From NCBI RefSeq assembly GCF_002869965.1, contig NZ_PEBS01000020.1, positions 23,401-87,400 of the forward strand: DNA of 64,000 nt. Reading direction: 5' to 3'. The notes beneath the pieces are model-generated. The model worked only from the letters and a program-made list of their open reading frames with translations, had not been told where the DNA came from and ran no database searches. Position numbers and translations under genes: made by a program. This document shows positions 61,616-64,000 of this stretch, in pieces (positions within the stretch are counted from its first letter, which is position 1; every line of letters starts with the position of its first letter). This DNA comes from Janthinobacterium sp. ROICE36. Its GTDB lineage: Bacteria; Pseudomonadota; Gammaproteobacteria; Burkholderiales; Burkholderiaceae_D.

Positions 61616-63622
61616 TCAGTACGCCAGCCCGTAGCCGAACTTGTACAGCGGATGGGCCGTGTCATACGGTACGTCCGATTTCTGCACCTGCACTTCGGCC
61701 ATCGACGATGGCAGTTCGAACGGCAGTTTGCCTTGCGGTTTGGCCTTGCCCGTCAAGACATCGAACAGCGCGCCGTCGCTGACGCCAAAGTTGGCGAGGA
61801 TGGCGCTGGCCTTGTCCTGCACGTTGCCGAGGATGGCCGGACGGTCCAGATACACCGTCACCACCGTCTTCGGCGCGAATTTCGCCGCGTTCTTGATCGC
61901 CTCGTAATCGGCATTGGCGTCCACGTAATCGAGGCGGCCCTCGTGCTGCATGCTGCCGAAGATGTAGTTCGGGTGCAGGGTTTCATACGGCGCGGCCACG
62001 CGCAGCAGTGCCACGTCCGCTTCCTGCGGCGTAGCCACCACCGTGTAGCCATATTTTTGCGCCACGGCCGCGTCGATGCCGTACAAATAGACCTTTTTGA
62101 CGCTGCTCGCCAGCGGCAAGACCTTGTCCTTGTTTTCCAGCAAGACCAGCGAGCGGCGCTGGGCTTCCAGGCCTGCTTCGACAAAGTCCGCCTTGCCCAC
62201 CGTGGTGGTCGCCTTCGCCGCATCGACAAATGGATGCTCGAACAGGCCCTGCTTGAATTTCTGGATCAGGATGCGCCGCGCCGACGCGTTGATGCGCGCC
62301 TCCGTCAGCTGGCCCCGCTGCACGGCCTGCGTCAGGTAGGGCGCTTCCGTCACGCCGCCAAACTGGTCCATCCCCGCCGTCACGGCCTTCACGTAGCGCT
62401 CGGCCTTGGTGGCGTCTTCCATGCCCCACGGCGTGCCGAAGCCCATGAAGGAAGGCGCCACGCCCGGCGCCGTGCCGTTGCGGCAGTTGGCATCGCAGTC
62501 GGAAGTGATGCCCCAGTCGGACAGGATTACACCTTCAAAACCGTATTTGCCGCGCAGCAGATCCGTCAGCATGGTCTTGCTGAAGCCGGCCGCCACCTGT
62601 TCCAGGGTGATGCCATCTATCGTGATATTACCGTCCGGCAGAGCGTATGTCGGCATGACGGAGGCCGCCTTGGCCGTGAAGGCGCCTTCGAACGGTTTCA
62701 CGTGATAAGCAAAATTGTTGCCCGGGTAGGTCATGTAGCGGCCATAGTAATTGTGGCCGTCGAAGCCCTCTTTCGTGGCGCCGTAGCCGACCCAGTGCTT
62801 GACGACGGCCACCACGCTGCCGTCATGCAAGCCCGTGTTGCCATCCTGGAAGCCCTCGATATAGTGCTGCACCATGCGCTTGGCCAGGTCCGCGTCTTCG
62901 CCGAAGGTGCCGTTGATGCGCGACCAGCGCGGTTCGGTGGCCAGGTCGGCCTGCGGCGACAGGGCTTGCGTGATGCCGACGGCCAGGTATTCCTGGCGCG
63001 CGATGTCGCCGAAGCGACGCACCAGCGCATCGTCGCCGATGGCGGCCAGGCCCAGGGTTTCAGGCCACTGCGAGAATCCCTTGGTGCCGGCGCTGGCGCC
63101 CACCGTGTACTGGAAATGGTGGCGCGGGTCCGTGCTGATGGACACGGGAATGCCGTGGCGCGAGGTTTCGCTCAGGGCTTGCACCTTGTTGTATTGCGCC
63201 GCCATGTTGGCCGTGTCGCCCGCCATGCGGGTAATGAAGGTGTTGACGTACTGCTTGACGATCAGGTTTTGCAGGGCAGTCAAGTCATACGCGCCGCCCA
63301 GGCCGATGCCGGAAGGGTCGGACACGGTGGGCGCCGTGCCATGCATCATCAGGCCCGCTTTTTCATCGAGGCTCATGCGCGCCAGCAGATCGTCGGCGCG
63401 CGCCTCGGCCGACAAACGCCAGTCTTCGTACGGGTCGATCTTGCCGTTGCGGTTCATATCCTTGAAGGTATAGCCGTCAACCTTGAGCTGGGTGTAGGTG
63501 GTGGCGCCAAACACAGGCTGCTTGTATTCCTCGCTGACGGTGTCGTTGCCGCAGGCGGCCAGGGCAAGCGTGGCGACGCAGCCGGCGACCACGCGGGCCA
63601 TCGGTTTCAAAGTGCAATTCAT
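61616..63622 (-). CDS. glycoside hydrolase family 3 lipoprotein (beta-glucosidase/xylosidase type)
   Basis: The 668-residue enzyme has a lipoprotein signal ending in LALAAC, an EF-hand-like loop MNRNGKIDPYEDW near the N terminus, the GH3 first domain with GYGATKEGFDGHNYYGRYM, and the catalytic nucleophile D in GVILSDWGITSDC. The second alpha/beta domain (about 430-640) and the C-terminal fibronectin-like end are short. It should release sugar from beta-glucans, xylans or flavonoid glycosides in the periplasm or at the surface. ATG 63622 lies six bases after GGAG; ATG 63625 directly before it has spacing of only three. Confidence 0.93.
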   Translation of the reverse strand: MNCTLKPMARVVAGCVATLALAACGNDTVSEEYKQPVFGATTYTQLKVDGYTFKDMNRNGKIDPYEDWRLSAEARADDLLARMSLDEKAGLMMHGTAPTVSDPSGIGLGGAYDLTALQNLIVKQYVNTFITRMAGDTANMAAQYNKVQALSETSRHGIPVSISTDPRHHFQYTVGASAGTKGFSQWPETLGLAAIGDDALVRRFGDIARQEYLAVGITQALSPQADLATEPRWSRINGTFGEDADLAKRMVQHYIEGFQDGNTGLHDGSVVAVVKHWVGYGATKEGFDGHNYYGRYMTYPGNNFAYHVKPFEGAFTAKAASVMPTYALPDGNITIDGITLEQVAAGFSKTMLTDLLRGKYGFEGVILSDWGITSDCDANCRNGTAPGVAPSFMGFGTPWGMEDATKAERYVKAVTAGMDQFGGVTEAPYLTQAVQRGQLTEARINASARRILIQKFKQGLFEHPFVDAAKATTTVGKADFVEAGLEAQRRSLVLLENKDKVLPLASSVKKVYLYGIDAAVAQKYGYTVVATPQEADVALLRVAAPYETLHPNYIFGSMQHEGRLDYVDANADYEAIKNAAKFAPKTVVTVYLDRPAILGNVQDKASAILANFGVSDGALFDVLTGKAKPQGKLPFELPSSMAEVQVQKSDVPYDTAHPLYKFGYGLAY

Positions 63623-63758
63623 CATTATCTCCAAGACTGTTTTTGTAGGTATCAAGGCGCGGCAGCAAGGCCGGCCGAAAACAATATAGCGTGAGAATGC
63701 GTGAGTTTCTTGACCGCACAGCACGCGTTTTGTACCCGCGAGAACAATTTTTGCTTAA

Positions 63759-64000
63759 CAGGGTGTTGAAAAAGGACCCCAGTCCTTCGGATTTTGTCGC
63801 CAGACATGCGAATTTTTCGGGCTGGAAGCCGCATTTTTCCTAAAAAGCAGTTTTCAGCCACTTTTCAGGCCGATTTTTGACATTTTTTAGCGCTTTCCGT
63901 ACTCTATGGACGGAGTTATCCAACCACCGCCGATAAACGCCAGCCAAAGATCGTCGCCATGCGCGTCAGGTTGTAAGCGGCGAAAGTGAACGTGGTTTGT
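63759..64000 (-). mobile_element. insertion sequence end, runs past the window edge
   Basis: The segment begins with a CAGGGTGTTGAAAAAGG terminal-repeat-like end and carries 157 bp of non-coding IS tail before a transposase stop at 63916. Its composition differs from the GH3 upstream region. The other end is outside the window. The family is probably one of the DDE types (IS5/IS4 group); the element may be complete beyond the edge. Confidence 0.65.
63916..64000 (-). CDS. IS transposase, C-terminal fragment
   Basis: The minus-strand frame entering from the right edge reads QTTFTFAAYNLTRMATIFGW and ends at TAA 63916. DDE transposases of the IS5/IS4 groups commonly end with an AAYNL-x-R-M block, which this matches. 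The start and catalytic residues are outside the window. Confidence 0.7.
   Translation of the reverse strand, partial: QTTFTFAAYNLTRMATIFGWRLSAVVG

Noticed and set aside
63652..63861. 69-residue minus-strand frame upstream of GH3
   Set aside because: It crosses the IS end and the GH3 promoter region, with no ribosome site and a composition unlike protein.
1..64000. tRNA, rRNA and CRISPR search by eye
   Set aside because: No cloverleaf-like TTC-A-A loop with a matching acceptor stem, no rRNA core, and no repeat-spacer series were seen. Small RNA genes could be missed without a covariance search.

Overview
The window is high-GC chromosomal DNA from a Gram-negative betaproteobacterium. The gene content fits family Oxalobacteraceae, with Janthinobacterium, Duganella or Massilia as the nearest picture: many TonB receptors, outer-membrane porins, hybrid kinases, a zinc-type hemB, an hmgA-DUF2783 pair and an NsrR/Hmp module. 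The genus is inference from gene repertoire and codon bias. No rRNA, tRNA, CRISPR array or phage was recognised.

Layout. 1-2.7 kb: a broken siderophore-uptake pair (TonB receptor with an internal stop, PepSY protein with a frameshift) and a remnant resembling KptA. 2.7-9.2 kb: a TonB receptor, then a convergent group made of a membrane-anchored receiver-like protein, a small Imm22-like protein and a large periplasmic polysaccharide deacetylase/caspase/TPR fusion. 9.3-12.5 kb: homogentisate dioxygenase with a DUF2783 partner and a decayed FAD-monooxygenase remnant, then two frameshifted small genes. 12.5-19 kb: msrA, an MBL-fold protein, hemB, a VirK/YbjX protein and a two-component pair. 19-26.4 kb: a DUF481 outer-membrane protein, a lipoprotein lipase-like hydrolase, an HD-GYP regulator and a 1237-residue MHYT hybrid kinase. 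26.8-32 kb: two small unknowns and an iron-regulated FecI-FecR-TonB receptor system with a clear Fur box.

32-42.5 kb is central metabolism and nitric-oxide defence: pyruvate kinase, GAPDH, PEP carboxylase, NsrR, acetate permease ActP with its DUF485 partner, flavohemoglobin Hmp and a hemerythrin-like protein. NsrR-type sites lie upstream of nsrR and of the hemerythrin-hmp pair. 42.7-48.8 kb is a complete Gram-negative stressosome-type module (RsbR, RsbS, RsbT, a kinase-phosphatase fusion) feeding two hybrid histidine kinases. 48.9-54 kb carries a metallophosphoesterase, a frameshifted DUF4303 gene, a LysR/SDR divergent pair and a CxxC flavoprotein overlapping an Rrf2 regulator. 54-59.6 kb is a membrane sugar/alcohol dehydrogenase operon (porin, Tat-exported small subunit, GMC flavoprotein, triheme cytochrome c) with a MarR-type palindrome over its promoter. 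59.7-63.6 kb encodes a DUF885 protein and a GH3 lipoprotein. The right edge runs into an insertion sequence.

Two themes stand out. Small genes in the left 13 kb (and one at 50 kb) carry single frameshift or stop lesions while large genes are intact. The deacetylase-caspase fusion with its small downstream partner and membrane receiver neighbour is the best candidate for an uncharacterised system.
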